A stretch of 64,000 nucleotides of DNA from Zhengitettix transpicula (Eukaryota; Arthropoda; Insecta; Orthoptera; Tetrigidae): positions 165,786,746-165,850,745 of the forward strand of contig CM073590.1 in the NCBI GenBank assembly GCA_037074705.1, in the 5' to 3' direction. Positions 12,915-25,780 of this stretch are shown here, piece by piece. The notes below the pieces were generated by a model. That model was not told the DNA's origin. It saw only the letters and a list, made by a program, of their open reading frames with translations, and ran no database searches. The translations under genes were made by a program, and so were the position numbers. Numbering within the stretch: the stretch's first letter is position 1; each line of letters begins with the position of its first letter.

Positions 12915-13005
12915 TCTATCTATATACAAGAATTTGTCGCGCAACAATTGTCTAGATACAAAATCGCGCGACTTTGTATACAAGTGTGAACTAGACCTTA
13001 AAAAA
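12915..13005. repeat. Palindromic repeat D, copy 2
   Basis: ATATACAAGAATTTGTCGCG and, inverted, GCGCGACTTTGTATACAAG (12965-12983) form a hairpin with CAATTGTCTAGATAC between. Open frames of 93-102 residues on both strands here are by-products of the stop-poor palindromes, not genes. Confidence 0.5.
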
Positions 13006-16000
13006 AGCAAAGTTGGCAACTGTAATTCTAACAACCCAAGTGTCAAAATGTGTAAACAAATTGAGTACAGATTTGTTTCATAGTAAAATAAAATTATTAT
13101 TTGGTGAGTTGTTGAATATCTTATTTTGAAGTCTGACGTTCTGAGTAAGGCTAAATGATAAGTTCTTAGAGTAATTTTTTTTCAATGTGTTACAGATAGT
13201 CAGGGTCGAAATTTCACGCAACATTCATCAGGAATTAGTAGTTCAAATACCGTATAAATCTGCATATCCCTAATTTATTTTTCGTAATTTTACACTTCTT
13301 GACAATGTCGAACCTGCAGTAGAAAAAAAAACATTTATCACGTCAGTTAAGAAAATTCTTGAAAGGAATATTCTTTTACTAATTTACTAATTTTTTAAAT
13401 ATGCCATTGTACCAAATAACTGTTTTACTTGAAGAATCGAGTAATACTGTTCCACTTTGCATTCAAACTAATGCTACGTATATTTCTGTCAGTGTCACGT
13501 TGGTTCGCTATTTACAAGAAATAGGTTTCTATATAACCTTTGTTTAGTTGTTATGTAGGGCGGTAAAAAGACTTTCAGCATTATAAAACTACCAACCACC
13601 GACGTAATACAAGTTTTTAAGTCTGTTCGCTGTACAGAAAAGCGGCTCAACCGTTTTTCTCTGAGGCGGTAAATAACTTTGAGACTATTTGAAACGTTCA
13701 TCCGCTATTTAAATTCAATCTGCCCAATTTTGGGTACTTTTCTTTATACGGGGCGTAGTAGATCAAAAACAAAATCTTTTTACACAAGAGCTCACGAGAG
13801 AATAGCAAAACAAAAAGGGAAGGGATTAAATAGAAGCAAAGTGATAGAAGATTGAGTTATGAGTAACATGTTAAAAAATATAGACGGTAGCCAAAATTTG
13901 TACGTAAAGCTGAGTTTGATCCTAAGAAACATGGAAAACGGGTAACCAGCTAGTTTCAGAAATAAATTAAATTCATTTAAGTTAGACGTCGCACAAACGC
14001 TTAAAATTAAATATATTGTTGAAATATTCTGTTACAGTAGTTATCATATAACGTAAAATTATTATTCAGGGAATATTTTATCATCGATAAATGTCAACTA
14101 GCACTGGTCTTTTCCTTGAAAAAATAAGTAGGGTAAAAGTAATGGCACTAATTTTTTTAAAACTGTTTAGGGATCCATGGAAACAAAAGTTGACTATTGA
14201 TTCACGTATTTACGCGGAGTAATGACGTTTTCCCGCAGAACTCATATCTGAGCATGCTTGTTCTCAGAGCTGCTCTTCGGTTGTGTGTTTATTAACCGAC
14301 GCTGCGAGCTATTGTTCCACAGACTTCATCAGACTTTGCTCAGCACTGAGTGGGGCAAAGGGAAACAAAGAAATGAATGGTCCGTAATGTGCCAGAGCAA
14401 CCGTGGCGTATGGAGCCAAGTGTCCTGATATTGCGAAACTACGAAGCCCAACTGTCTTCATTAAATAACACCTCGTAAACGTACTTCAGCTCGACATACA
14501 TTCTTTTCTGACTTTATGCTGGTATAAATTTTCATTGAGCGCCTTTTCCTAATAATATGAGACCCCACGTGCCAATATCTCACTTTTACCACCCCCTTCA
14601 ATGACGTTGAAATATTATTTGTAAACAAATAATGTACTGCATTAAATCTTCCTTGTTACCAGATCCGATTACCACTTAATTTTTCCTCTAAATATCCAGC
14701 GATATTTTGTGTACATCGTAAAGTAAAATTTAACGTTTACGTCACGCTTTGAATATGATTTATTTTAAACCTATATTATTTTTAATTCGATTGGTAAAAC
14801 ATCTGATAATTTTACACGATTTTCGGTTACCTGGTTTTTTTATTTATTAAGCTAAATAAAATTGTGTTATTTAAAATAAGGAAATTTTATAAGTAAAGGA
14901 ACCGTGTGTATTATATTATGGAGGAGAAATTTGTATTATGTTCAGTTACCGTAGAAACATAATATTCACTGCTGACCTGATAAGAGTAAAAATATGTACG
15001 GAAACGTTGTTGATTATTGATAAATAATCAAATTTTTTAATTATATTGAAGTCTGTTGAAATTGTCGTTAAATATGTCTTATTAACAAAAAAACAGACGT
15101 AAAAATAAAATACATTACTTTTCGTTCAAATAGTACCTTTATTTAAATTTTCGGTGTGGTTTACAGTTCTTATACATTTAACATGATCATTCGTCAATAC
15201 CATATTAAAATCAACTGAAATTTTGGTCAATTAAATATATACCAACAAATTATTAACACCTTTTTTTCTAGCACGTTCCATAAAACTGAACAATAAAATA
15301 AGTCGGCTAATGATGAACATAATTACCATTTAATAAGTCTATATATTTAATAATTCAGTGGCGAAGTTTCACATTTGTTTTAAAAAATTTGTCGTTCACG
15401 TTATTTACGAAGTACCTTTTTTTATATTAGATCACATTCCAAAGAAAATATATAATTGGATCGGCGTTCATTGTTAACAATGAAAAGTGTAAAACTTTAA
15501 CAGCCGACGACGAGGAAAGCCAGGATGTACTAGAATATTCTAAGAAAGTAATTGATACATCAATACTATTGACAAATGTATCCGTTTCCCTGACGCATAC
15601 CTAAATAATACAGCATTAGTGCGACTTATAGAGCAAATTTAGTAGAATTCATGGGTTGAATAATGCGGTACGTCTCTAACAAAGTAGGAAAAGTTGATGT
15701 AGAGGTACAACAAGGTTATGAGTCTTCATTTCCTCAAACAAACTGAAACTATATTACTGGAGTCTCGACGAAACCAAATTTGTGTGAATAGAGTTTGCAG
15801 AGGTCTGCATGGCTCTGTCTCCACACAGCTCGAGGGCAATTTAAAGGAAGAACACACAACTTTGATTCAATATAGGGAAAAATATGTACCCACATCATAT
15901 GCTCTCATGCCCTTCTGCCACAATATTTTTCAACCGTTTTAGTCAATACATTTTTACTTTATCTTTCACGCATCGAAGCATATTCTGTCGTAGAAATTAG

Positions 16001-18959
16001 CCAAATTTGTTATCCTGAGAAATTAACTTTACACTTTACTAATCTCATTTAAATTTTATTTTTAGATACCGATTATATGTGACTAAAAACAAGCAGATTA
16101 TTATTTAGTAAGATTTTATTTTCATTCTACAAAGTTCTATTGATGTGCAAGATCTATAATTATTTATGGTCAAATATGGACGAAATATATAAAATATTTA
16201 ATTTTTTAGTACTTTATTCTCATTCTGCATACATACAGACATAAGTCTGATGTTAATAATTTGTGTTTATCAAATTCCCTAGTTAAAAATATAGTGGAAC
16301 TTGTGGGTGTTTTACTTTTGTTAGATGCTGTTTTTATTTGTATATTTGTTAACATAATTAATTATAGAACGTTTATTATTGTAAGCGGATACTTTTTTAC
16401 TTTTATGTGACCAGGAATCATCAATCAAGGATACTTGAAACAAATAAATAGGTTATTAATGGCACATTTATTGAAATATCTCTAAAACTACCCATCGCAT
16501 CAAAAAACTTGATGATGAGACTGATTCGTCTCGCAGATCATTAAATGATACCTAACTCGACTCCTCACCCACACCTCTGGGAAATTGAATACTTAATCGT
16601 GAAACGTAAATTTTATATTATATTTCGATTTAGATTCTGCAGGGAAAAACTGCTTATTTAACTATTTTATGGATATATGATGATCACTATAGACCATAAT
16701 TTGTTAAATTAAATATAATTACCGTGATTAATCAGTATATTAATAAATTCTTGATAACTACGAAGATGTACTTCATCTCCACAATCATAACTATGCCACC
16801 AGATTTAATTATCACATCTAAGATTAAGAAAGACTAAACAGTGGTTTCATTCGATTTCAATTATTCTGTTTAATAGATTACCAAAGGATTAACTTAGGAT
16901 TAAACATGTTCAAAATTTCAACTAAAAAATTGTTAATTAAAAATCCATTCTATTGATTAAAATTTTTCAACGTAACCCAAATATGGAATTTCAATTATGT
17001 ATTATCTGTATTTTTTAATTACTTGACGCTTTCATATTATTGTTTTCTGTAGTTTTTGGGAAATAAAAAAATTGTTTGATTGATAATTCTTTCACAGGTG
17101 GCGCTACAATTGAAAGAAATTGGAAAAGTTCGTTTATTCAATAATCAATGTAATAAATGAATTTGTTCCAATCTGGAAATTGGATTTTACTATTAAATCA
17201 TGGACTTCGTGTTTTCGTTTAAAAAATATTTGGAATAACATTGGAGTATGTTTCAAGTATATTTTGTATATAATAAAATATAAAGTATTAACTCTTCAGA
17301 AAGTCCGGATGGTATATAAAGCATCCTGCAGATTTCGAATGTATTTAAATTAATCATTGTCCGAAAAATGTCTGGAACGGGAGACACTGACTTTAAGAAA
17401 AACATTGTTTTGATAAATGATGTTGACGAAAGCTTCTTCAACAAAATAAATAGTTTGAAAAATTATTTGATTTTCGCTATTGATATAAAAATAAGGGACA
17501 GTATAATTAATAATAAGATTATAAAAATTAATCTTAATAAATATACAGTGCGTAGTTGAAATTAGAAAGCAATTAGTAATAGTGTTAAGACGGTCATAGT
17601 GAAAAACCAAAATGGGAGAGAAATAATAAATGGTTATCCATCTAAAAGTTGTTAAAAAATAATTCCTCGCTATTTCTAAACGTTTGTAGTACTATATTTA
17701 TGTTTCCTGTGCCCCAAAAAATAAGTTTTCAAATTACAATTTCGATTAAAATAATCCAAAACGTATTACATTTAAACCTGTTACATTAACACGTAAATCT
17801 GTGTATACATCACAGGAGAAATAATAATAATAAAAGTACAATGATAGCAGTTTTCGAGTTAGAAAAATGATTTTGTATTGTTTAAACAATCTTAGTTTTC
17901 AGCATATTTCATCGTCCACAGAAGGAAATATGTTAATTCATAATATATTCAATAATAATGTATTTGTTCCCGTACTATTTTATATTATGATTAATTCTAA
18001 CTATTATCTATACCTTAACATTGGCAATGGAAATGTAAATTTGAAGTCCACTCTCCTGCATTTATTATTATGTAATTAGGTGTACTTATTAAATATAAAT
18101 AAGTTGAATATTCAGATACCCAATACTCCGAAACTGTAGTAAATTAAATTGACTAGATCACTAATACATAATTTATTAATAGAAGTGCCATATATATGAT
18201 TTAAATCGACATAAATCCATGTATTGCAGATAGAGTTAAACCAAATAGAATATAATGTTAAACTTCAGATGCTCTAATTACGCACGGCGAAATTCTTGAT
18301 CAAAACAAAATTATTTTGTGTTCATAGTATTGAGGCCGCTGTAGATAGCACCTCAATAGCCAAACATCCGTTTTTCAAAATATATGCATATATAAAAACA
18401 CGAGAAGAGTTCTTCGATATAGCATTCTCTTATTTAAATAAAAAGAAGAAAATAACTTTTTCGTGTAAAATATTTATGTTTTTAAACCTATTTCTTTTTC
18501 TTATACTCATACAGTTAATTTACTGCTTCATTGTTTTTTGAAACAAATATACGGATATTCGGAGGCCAATACATACAGGCGGATATAAATATAGGAATGA
18601 GCCATACCTTTAATTACGGCCAGGTTTGTGTTAGAGGACATTTCACAATCAGATCGTTATCATACGAACGCAAAATTCTGCTCATTATAAACAGTATCGT
18701 TCGACTGGTTATGGAACAATGTTCACTCGTAATGAGAAGTATCGATGTGTGAATCCCAATTGAGCTAGCGCAATATGCGATTTGACTGGTTGTTCAAAAC
18801 AGTCGGATCAGATATTTTGATAAACTAATTTATAAAAGCATTATTTAATATAGAATATGAGTCAAAATTGAGCCGTGCTAAGTGATATTGTTGGTAATGA
18901 TTAACGATTTTCATAAAAAAAAACGTTGGAGCGACCTAATGAAAAATAATTCATTATTA

Positions 18960-19110
18960 TCTCCTGTGGTGTTATGATCAGCATCGCAGAGGTCCCGGGT
19001 TCGAATCCCGACGAGTATATGGATGTTGTGTTGAAATACTTCGGAGTTCAACAAAAAAAAACGCTAATGGCCTTAGCCGTTGATGCAACTATAATTGAAA
19101 TTTTAAAATA
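18960..19110 (+). repeat. tRNA-derived SINE
   Basis: Starts TCTCCTGTGGTGTTATGATC (A-box-like) and has the B box GGTTCGAATCCCG at 18998-19010, 35-40 bases further on, as in a tRNA gene. It continues into an unrelated body and an A-rich tail near 19095-19130. A real tRNA is excluded because no acceptor stem closes. Confidence 0.6.
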
Positions 19111-20257
19111 TACAAAAAAATAAGAGAGGGAAAATAACGAAGTGGTGACGAAACGGAATTTTGTTATAAAATAATATGATATTTGCTATTTTTAAAAGAC
19201 ATTTAATTCCCTTTCCTTCATAAAACAATTATCTTGTATTTTATATAACTTGACTGACAGATAATATAGATAGTTATCCAAAACATTTTCTATTTATTTA
19301 CGTTAAGGAAATAACACTGAAAATCATTAACTATAAACTCCATACCTAAACTTACATTCCCATAATCAACCTCCAAATCTTTCGTTAATATACTCTAAAA
19401 CTCCAAAATGAAAAACAATTATTAAGCACAATAGTTCGTTCCCCGGGTTGCATACTAATTTATTAAAACGAAAAAATGTATGTATTACCTGTCATGGTTA
19501 ATTTACAAATCCAACAGACTGGCAAAGGCGATCCAATAGCAGCAGAGTTTCTCCAGAAAAATGAGTATTGACGAATCTGACCTCTTAAACCCAAGTAGGA
19601 TTATCTCCGGAACGCCCTTGTCAATCTGAGATGAAATTTGTTCCATTATAGAACACTAAAGAGAATACGGATTTATCGATGTTTCTACAGTGCTTGGATC
19701 TCATTTCAGCGACCGACCACACAAAGAGATCTCAGTGCTAATTCTCGTAGAGTTCAGTTAATAGTTAATTCAATTTCTAAAATATTTTTGTTATTGGAAG
19801 GAATCCCATTGGATCTCTCTTTCACATTAGCTTATCGATTGAATAAACAGAGTACTTTAAATCACTTAAATTCCCAGGATGTTAACAAGAAACTATAAAT
19901 CATATAATTTTAAATGGATTTATTGAAAAACTATTGATGTAGAGTTATCTATATATTACCACATATTTCATTGGAAGATAAATTAGTGTAAATTGTGGCA
20001 GTGACTGGCAGTGTTCCACGATAATACAGGTGTGTAAATTTCCGACGATATGTAATATATATTTAAATGATGATACCATTTATATTAATATTTGTTTATT
20101 TAATGAAAAATAGTTTATTCAAAAACTGGGAAAATCGAAGAAAATTACGACACAAATACAAATGACTTGACCTCCTCCTTACGTTGTATAGGTTGAAGCA
20201 TGATGGACGTTGATATACATTTTTATGAAAGAATCGTGCATTGGGTTGATAATTTGT

Positions 20258-20475
20258 GGTTATTAATAAGACAAAATAGCCAAACACAGTCAAAATATAA
20301 ATAGCACACAACGTTTCTGGAAACTTTGTTCGTTTCTTCAGGTGCTAGAAAAACAAAACAAACGCAAGAGATTTTTTAACACCTGAAGAAAGGTACAACG
20401 TTTTCAGAAACGTTGTGAGGTATTTGGATCGTCACTTCTTTTGTCTGTATTTTGCTATTTTATCTTATTATCGAT
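20258..20475. repeat. Foldback element with hammerhead-like ends, copy 1
   Basis: Left half 20258-20344 (AAATAGCCAAACACAG, CACACAACGTTTCTGG, CTTCAGGTG) is an inverted copy of right half 20380-20475 (CACCTGAAGAAAGG, CAGAAACGTTGTG, TTTTGCTATTTTATCTTATT). Each half read towards its outer end gives CTGAAGA, a short stem, AGAAACGTTGTG. It is the same family as 54624-54846. Confidence 0.8.
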
Positions 20476-21059
20476 TTTCAAAACAGTCGTATTATATTTT
20501 CATTTCAATTTGTGTTTATTACAGTACCCCGCTTCCCACCAGATTGCTTCAATTTTTTCATATTTGAGAAGTGAAACGAAACGAATGGTGAGAGAGAGAG
20601 TTTAAAGGCCTTTTCAATCCAGTTTTAATATTAACTGTGAAGTGTTTTCTTTTTTACATAATGCACAATGGAATAAAAAAGCTCTGATTTCTTAAAATAG
20701 TCCAATTTTGAGAAATTTTTGTGTTGTTGTTAACAGTTTTGCACTTACATAAATATACAATCAGATGTTAGGAATTGTGAGATGCAATCTATTCCAAGCA
20801 GCTGAGTTTTGTGACGTAATAGAGAGAAGCAGTTAAGGTTTGCTTAAAACTAGTTGCTTGTGATACGTACAGAAGAATATTTTTCATAATAAACGATATA
20901 TTAATAACACACCTGACTATTGTCATTTAGTGCTTATCCAGTCCATATTTGGTTCTAATACCAGAGTTTTTTTATATTTAGTTTATTGTCATATCAACGG
21001 ACGTGGTTATTCGTGACCACATTCACTTCACAAATTGCTCCTACATTTTTATATTTTTT

Positions 21060-21480
21060 TTACATTAAGATATCATCAATTACAAAGGGTTGTAGCACCT
21101 TGAGTACAATATGATTTACAGTATATGGTATTAAACATTATAAAAGTAAAACTAGTAGGGCTATATTAGATAATATCTAACAGATTCAAAGTCCTTTAAA
21201 TAATCCAGGATTCAGTTCATATATCGGGGTTCGTTGAGGCATTCCTTGTAGTCTGTCTGGGATTCCATAATCTCTTCTTATTTGTAGCGTGTATGCGCAC
21301 TCGTTAATTACGTGTCGGGTGGTGCATGTGGAGTTACATTTGTCACAGGTGATAGGGTTGTTGGTTTTGGTCATTAGGTGTCCATTGGATAGTCTAGAAT
21401 GACCAATTCTTAGACGGGTGAGGATGGTTTGAACACGTCTGTTTAAATTATACTGACTTGGTTTGGTTTCCTATACACTG
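21060..21480 (-). mobile_element. LINE ORF2 C-terminal fragment with 3' UTR
   Basis: The minus frame from about 21460 to the stop at 21186 reads ETKPSQYNLNRRVQTILT, RLRIGHSRLSNGHLMTKT, then CDKCNSTCTTRHVINEC. The RLRIGHSRL block and the CxxC...HxxxxC finger are the standard C-terminus of Jockey/I-type LINE ORF2 after the RNase H region. A TAG stop interrupts it at the left. Downstream AT-rich sequence ending in an A-rich run near 21060 would be its 3' UTR. Confidence 0.85.
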
Positions 21481-22089
21481 TTCCTTTTTTTATGGAGGTT
21501 TGTCTGTTTATTGATCCACTCGTTGTTCCAATATTCCTTGAATATCAGAGTTTATAGCAGAAAATAGGACGTAGTGTCCCACGCTCTTCATTAAATCTAT
21601 TACCGAGTGGAATTGATTATCATGAGCAGGTTTCTATGAAAATACTTTAGCGGAAAAAATTTAAGGGAAAATTTTAATTTTGAATAACAATGAACTAATT
21701 GTTATTATATAATTAAGAGATTAGTGGAGATTACAAACATAAAAATAATATATGAAACTGATTCTCGAATGAACTATGTTCTACCTACAATTGTATCCTT
21801 TCGCGATTTGCAGTGAAGGTACGTAGGAAAATGTTCAAGTTGAAATTGTATCAAAGGTATAGCAACAGTCTTATATTTTTTGACCATTGCATATACGTAC
21901 ATTTTAATGTAAGCATTTGTGGTTATTTTGAGATTTAGAAATATTTATTTACCGTTAATTATGAATCAAATATCGTTTATTATTGCAGGGAATAATGGCT
22001 ACACATCTTTAAAATAAGATTTGTAAAGATATTTAACGAAACATCAACGTCAATTGACGATGACATGACAATAGGAGGTGCCGATTCTA

Positions 22090-22400
22090 ACCTAAGTACC
22101 ACACGTAATAAAATAAGTTGAGAGTTTCTCGCGAGCTAGAGAAGGAGCATTGTTTTCGCTGCGGGTCCTGATTGGATATGGGGGGCGGTGTTACAGGGAG
22201 AACAAATGAACATCGATCGGCATTGACGGAGGCCGGAAGGGGTGGACGTCTTGAGGAAACTACGCTATCTGGCGGGAAGCGGCGCCGCGGGCGGCGATAG
22301 CACTCGGCGTGTCGCGCACTTTCTCTTCCTGTATGTTCCACAGACCCGAAAAACAACGACACGACGTGCGAAGCATTCTTTAGATTCCATGAGATTAATG
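22090..22400. promoter_or_regulatory. CpG island, promoter-like
   Basis: GC-rich 300 bases with GGGGGCGG and ATTGG (an inverted CCAAT) near 22170-22195 and many CG. Minus-strand reading gives CCGCCCCC and CCAATCA in that order. No TATA box and no coding exon recognised. Confidence 0.3.
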
Positions 22401-22857
22401 AAATTCTATTAATCTAATTCGACGTTGCGCAGTAAAGTGGCGGAGCCCAGAATAAATAACATTAACAAGACTTTTTACTACCCATACACCATTGAAAATT
22501 TCACATGGGTTGAAAGAAAAACATGTGGTACCAGAATACACCGACAACCGTATACTCAGAATTATAGCAAATATTTTACCCGAAACTGAAAAACTAATAT
22601 AGGAATGCATGTCTGTCTCTTTGCTAATCGTATAATAGCATAATTCTAAGGAATACAATGGTCCATCGTCAAAGTATACGCTGCAATAGATACTGATTTA
22701 AATAACTTGCCTGATGAAGTTTTTTAGTGATTAATTCAAGAACATAAACATTTGAAGAATGTTTTCAAACAAAGATCGGTCACATAGACCAGGAAATTGA
22801 ATTAAAGGATCAGCCTGACTAAGCCTGTACAGGGGATGGAGTAATATCTGACCTAGA

Positions 22858-23060
22858 GTAGGCCCAGATACTTCAGACGGTAGAGCACTGCGTACCACGC
22901 GGGAAAATCCGGTTCAGGATGGAATCAATTATGAATAATTCTTTCCCACGTCTCAAAATTTAAAATCCGAATAAGTAAGTGGGTGATCCCGGGTTCGATT
23001 CCTGGTTTTCCATCCTCTTTCTTAAATCAATTTAATCATGGCCTTTACGGCTTCTGGCTT
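22858..23060 (+). repeat. tRNA-derived SINE pieces
   Basis: 22866-22890 reads CTTCAGACGGTAGAGCACTG, an A box. A B box, GGTTCGATTCCTGG, lies at 22993-23006, too far (115 bases) for one intact promoter, so a duplication or insertion separates them. The tail GGCCTTTACGG near 23040 resembles GGCCTTAGCCG in the SINE at 19.07 kb. Confidence 0.5.
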
Positions 23061-24217
23061 GTAAAAGCTTTCTCTCTTCATATTCTTCAGTCAAATAAGA
23101 AATTTTATTACTAAAAATGTATTAATATATACACAGAGATAGACAAATGTGAACGTTGAAGTACAGTAACTTGTTTTTATTTCCACTTTACACAGTAGAA
23201 AATAAATTTCTTCCTCTAAATTCTCAGCTTTATGTAATTATGTAAAAATATTTCAGAGATAATTATAATTTCTCCGAAGTTTATCGTTATGTGATTTTAA
23301 AACTACGCTCTTCCCGATCTGTATTACACGTCATATCATCGGAAATAGGTTCATACAATTCAATGTTTACTAACACAGCAGATTATAAGCTTTGATATGA
23401 AATAAGATAATAATAATAGTTTTTTAAAATATTTATATAAATTAAATAAAATTATTTAACAAAATCTGGGGGACATTTCAAATACCTGCTTGTTAGTTTT
23501 CAATGTAAGAATAATCCGCGTGTTGTATCAAAGACGCCGTGGCGAGCGAATAGCTCTCTGAACACGTCAATGATAGGTCAACAGCCTCTTCGGAGGACGC
23601 ATAACTTACATAGGTCAAGATAACCATTTAACCCTAACGGTGTATGTATCGGCAATAAACAACAAAATAAAGCAACAAGAGTCCACCGTATTAAATGTTA
23701 TATTAAGTTTTATCTTGTTGATAAAATGTCCTTTACTTTTTTTAATGTATAGTATGACCTCAGTAAAATATTTCTACTACGAAAAGTTCACCACATAAAA
23801 ATTCCTGTGGATAAATAATCGATTATTCGCATAACGTTCTTTGACTTGAATGCTTTATTTATGAAAGGTAAGTCGAACAGTGGTTGACTTCAACTACGGT
23901 GTTGGTTTGTTCAAGTTGTGCAAATTCGGTTTAATTTAAGCAATAACATACATAAAACAACCTGAGGTTCTTATCTTTCGTTCTGTTATTGTTTCAGAAG
24001 TTTGTTATACATTTTAGAACTAGTCTTAAAGACCGTAAATCAGTAGTCATAATTAAATTATGTAGTTCTATTTGAAACTAGCTGTATTGTGATATGAAAA
24101 TGCGTAAGCGGCAAGAATTAATACAATATTGGAAGGTCAGCCGTTCAGGCAAAATTCCACGTAGACGTAGGGTCCAGGTGTTTCTCGGCAAAGTTGGAAG
24201 GTTACAGTCAATTTCTT

Positions 24218-24600
24218 TGTGAGTGATAGGTTACATGTGGGTCATCCACGTTGTGGCCTCTCCCCCTTACTTGCATAGGAAGGGATGGAAATGGGGGATG
24301 CGGAAGGTAGTCAAAGAGTGACTAGGACCCCAGGGCTGTAGTTTAAGGATCCTACCCTAGAGCATCAGGCTCTTGATACTAGTCCCACGCCCTTCCAATA
24401 ACGGGAAATCAAGCTTCGTTATAGGGATACAACTTACCAGGCTCCATGCCTCGACTAGATTAGAAATGCAGCTGATCGACTGTTTCAATGGGATCAGATG
24501 ACAACTCGTATTGTGTGCTCAACATCTGCGAGCCCGGAACATACACCGTGAAGTGTCACAGCTTATGGTAACCTAGATTTAAATTCCTTGGTTTAGAACA
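24218..24600 (-). repeat. Retroposon family A, old divergent copy
   Basis: GGTTACATGTGGGTCATCCACG, then TAGGAAGGGATGGAAATGGG and AGGATCCTACCC, follow the family in order but with many substitutions and deletions (about 380 bases). No T-run remains. It is clearly older than the 7-8.5 kb copies. (The first run here is quoted in part from 24230.). Confidence 0.75.
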
Positions 24601-25137
24601 ATTATTTCATTTTTTTCTCGGTTTCTCCTATAGGTGACAGTCTTCGCAGACTAGGCAATAAAAATTGTTAGTAGAGGAGAGTTGTAAGACTCAACACCTA
24701 AGATACAGGTAAAAATAACCATCTGTTTAATTAAAATATATAAAAAAAAATTAAAATAATCACATCGCAAGATAGGGTTCATTTTTTCAAGAGGTTAATA
24801 ATAACTTTAGCCTTGCTTTAAGGTTTCTTTTATTCTTATTCTCAGCTGATTTAATTTTCCAAGTTGATTTACCAAATTAAATTGTAATGTTAATCTATAA
24901 AGCTGGTGGTACAGAAGAACTTTATATCTACCAGCCAAACTTACACTGACCAGTGTTTCTAACATTTTTTCTTCTCAAAGTTACTTATTTGTTAACAAGA
25001 ACACAATTATAATCATTTGGCAATATGGATTTTGAAAAATATGGTGAACAGAGGGATCAGGTTTTCAATAATTAATGAGTTATTTGTACATTTTGGCATT
25101 ATTGCAGCAATTCTTATGCAATTAACTGTGAAGATCG

Positions 25138-25780
25138 CTGTTGTAGAAACAATTACACACATTTATATCAATTGTATCAATAGCGTCAAATATTTTCAAA
25201 GGGTTCCAAAGAATGTTTAGCGTGTCGGAAATAAATCAAGGAAAGTCGAGGTGAATGGTTCTCAAGTCATTATTAGTTTTAATCTGCATTTCAATATTAT
25301 ATTCTATAAAAATGATATAGGAGATGTTATTAATTTTTAGTTGAAACGTTACCAATAGCAGGCCAGTTTTAATATTGACTGCACTCTATTTCTCAACGCT
25401 GTACATCAGAAGCACTGTATTATTACACATATATTACACATATTGTATTCCATATTTTTGTTGTACTTTGATTATATTTAAGATCATAATAATAAACTAT
25501 CCCGCAAATTACGCAATAAAAGGTCTGGTTGCGTTGAATGACCAATTTTTTGTTTGCTGCTATTGGTAACGTTTTAACTAATTATTTATAGCATCTCCTA
25601 TAACATTTTTATAGAATATAATATAGAAATACAGATTAAAATTAATAATGACTTGAGAACCATTCACCACGAGTTTCCTTAATTTATTACCGACACGCTG
25701 AACATTCTTTGGAACCCTTTGAAATTATTTGATGCTATAGATACCATTGATATAAATGTGTCACATTGTTTCTACAACAG
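25138..25780. repeat. Long inverted repeat: two 224-base arms, 195-base spacer
   Basis: Left arm 25138-25361 (starting CTGTTGTAGAAAC) is the reverse complement of right arm 25557-25780 (ending GTTTCTACAACAG), with scattered mismatches and almost no length change. The spacer 25362-25556 is AT-rich and has no clear ORF. No flanking target duplication is evident. A transcript would fold into a hairpin of over 200 base pairs. It could be a foldback transposon or a hairpin-RNA source. Confidence 0.9.

Larger units (their letters stand above)
9350..18959. other. Long stretch without recognised genes
   Basis: Holds repeats at 11.1, 11.3 and 12.9 kb. GC-richer, complex segments at 10690-11060 and 14130-14500 could be old transposons or exons; the latter starts GGGTAAAAGTAATGGCAC, which looks like a transposon terminus, but I found no matching inverted end. 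15.0-18.9 kb is AT-rich with chance frames only. Confidence 0.55.
19131..25137. other. Intergenic stretch with scattered repeats
   Basis: Besides the foldback at 20.3 kb, LINE tail, CpG island, SINE and old retroposon listed separately, the rest (19.13-20.25, 20.48-21.06, 21.6-22.1, 22.4-22.85, 23.1-24.2, 24.6-25.1 kb) is AT-rich and featureless to me. Confidence 0.55.

Noticed and set aside
12738..13083. Opposed 93- and 102-residue frames
   Set aside because: They cover a palindromic repeat; protein content is not family-like and CpG palindromes suppress stops on both strands.
14130..14500. Possible mariner-like transposon starting GGGTAAAAGTAATGGCAC
   Set aside because: I found no matching inverted end and no transposase motif, so it is not listed as an element.
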